DNA of 6,600 nt, taken from Gammaproteobacteria bacterium (GTDB lineage Bacteria; Pseudomonadota; Gammaproteobacteria; SZUA-229). Location: contig JAGLQT010000029.1 in NCBI GenBank assembly GCA_023136715.1, positions 1 to 6,600 on the forward strand, read 5' to 3'. Below, in pieces: positions 6,083 to 6,600 of this stretch. The position numbers were made by a program, and so were the translations under genes. The notes under the pieces were generated by a model that saw only the letters and a list, made by a program, of their open reading frames with translations, searched no databases and was not told the DNA's origin. How positions within the stretch are numbered: the first letter of the stretch is position 1; every line of letters starts with the position of its first letter.

Positions 6083-6600
6083 ATGACTGCTAAAACGCTT
6101 TACGACAAATTGTGGAATGTGCATGTAGTTCGTGCTGAAGATGACGGCACGGCTTTGCTTTATATCGACCGCCATCTGGTGCATGAGGTGACTTCACCGC
6201 AGGCTTTTGAAGGCTTGCGTATCGCGGGTCGCAAACCGTGGCGCACGAATTCGATTGTGGCGGTACCCGATCATAATGTGCCAACGACAGATCGCAGTGC
6301 TGGTATCGAAGATCCGGTGGCACGCTTGCAGGTGGAAACGCTGGATAGAAACTGTCAGGAATTTGGTCTCAATGAATTTGTCATGTCTGACATTCGCCAG
6401 GGCATCGTGCATGTCATTGGTCCCGAGCAGGGTGCGACCTTGCCGGGCATGACGGTAGTTTGTGGTGATTCGCATACTTCTACCCACGGTGCTTTCGGTG
6501 CGCTGGCTTTTGGTATCGGTACTTCCGAAGTTGAGCACGTTTTGGCAACGCAGTGTTTGTTGCAGAAGAAAAGCAAAAACATGCTGGTGAGTATTGACGG
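6083..6600 (+). CDS. leuC: 3-isopropylmalate dehydratase large subunit (partial, 5' end)
   Basis: LeuC, with LeuD, isomerises 2-isopropylmalate to 3-isopropylmalate, the second step committed to leucine, in the cytoplasm using a [4Fe-4S] cluster. The window holds 172 complete codons of a protein normally about 470 aa; the frame is open to the edge. The N-terminus is highly characteristic: KTLYDKLWNVHVV (4-16), LLYIDRHLVHEVTSPQAF (25-42), DHN (63-65), GIVHVIGPEQG (107-117), LPGMTVVCGDSHTSTHGAF (120-138) and ALAFGIGTSEVEHVLATQ (140-157) match E. coli LeuC closely as I recall it. The cluster-binding cysteines lie further downstream, outside the window. The ATG at 6083 follows a GAGTGAGAG stretch that may act as a weak Shine-Dalgarno and aligns with the family start. 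Context suggests control by the divergent LysR protein, with leuD and leuB expected to follow. Confidence 0.97.
   Translation, partial: MTAKTLYDKLWNVHVVRAEDDGTALLYIDRHLVHEVTSPQAFEGLRIAGRKPWRTNSIVAVPDHNVPTTDRSAGIEDPVARLQVETLDRNCQEFGLNEFVMSDIRQGIVHVIGPEQGATLPGMTVVCGDSHTSTHGAFGALAFGIGTSEVEHVLATQCLLQKKSKNMLVSID

Noticed and set aside
6090..6582. Minus- and plus-strand frames overlapping the window's right end
   Set aside because: The plus-strand frame from 6083 is unmistakable LeuC; the others are shadows.

Overview
The window looks like chromosomal DNA from a gammaproteobacterium of moderate GC. The basis is the protein style, a LeuC N-terminus very close to the enterobacterial type, and a LysR-type regulator divergent from leuC, an arrangement also seen in pseudomonads. 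This assignment is an inference, and I cannot name a genus.

Layout. Positions 5-92 (minus) hold a decayed remnant: the 3' end of a second copy of the thioredoxin-like gene found intact at 2672-3337. Then comes a leader with two small dyads and a candidate promoter, followed by a large secreted pentaheme cytochrome c (261-2606, plus) that ends in calcium-binding repeats and a dockerin-like pair. Facing it is a minus-strand pair, a GNAT acetyltransferase (3971-3342) and a cytoplasmic CxxC redoxin (3337-2672), separated by only 4 bp and probably co-transcribed. A 134-bp divergent intergenic region separates the GNAT gene from a class I/AcuC-like histone-deacetylase-family enzyme (4106-5050, plus). 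A LysR-type regulator (5959-5096, minus) follows, and leuC (6083 to the window end, plus) runs divergently from it and off the edge.

How the genes may work together. The right end is a leucine-biosynthesis locus: the LysR protein and leuC share a 123-bp AT-rich intergenic region, so the regulator probably controls leuC and/or itself. In the middle, a predicted acetyltransferase and a predicted deacetylase sit back to back, which recalls the acuA/acuC logic of Bacillus (reversible acetylation), although no substrate can be read from the sequence. On the left, the cytochrome is exported, to the periplasm or beyond, and probably handles electron transfer. The redoxin beside it lacks a signal peptide, so a direct functional link to the cytochrome is unproven.

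The least expected observation is that the cytochrome gene lies between an intact redoxin gene and a frameshifted remnant of a redoxin gene tail in the same orientation. This points to an old duplication or rearrangement around the cytochrome. No RNA gene, CRISPR array, insertion sequence or phage signature was seen.
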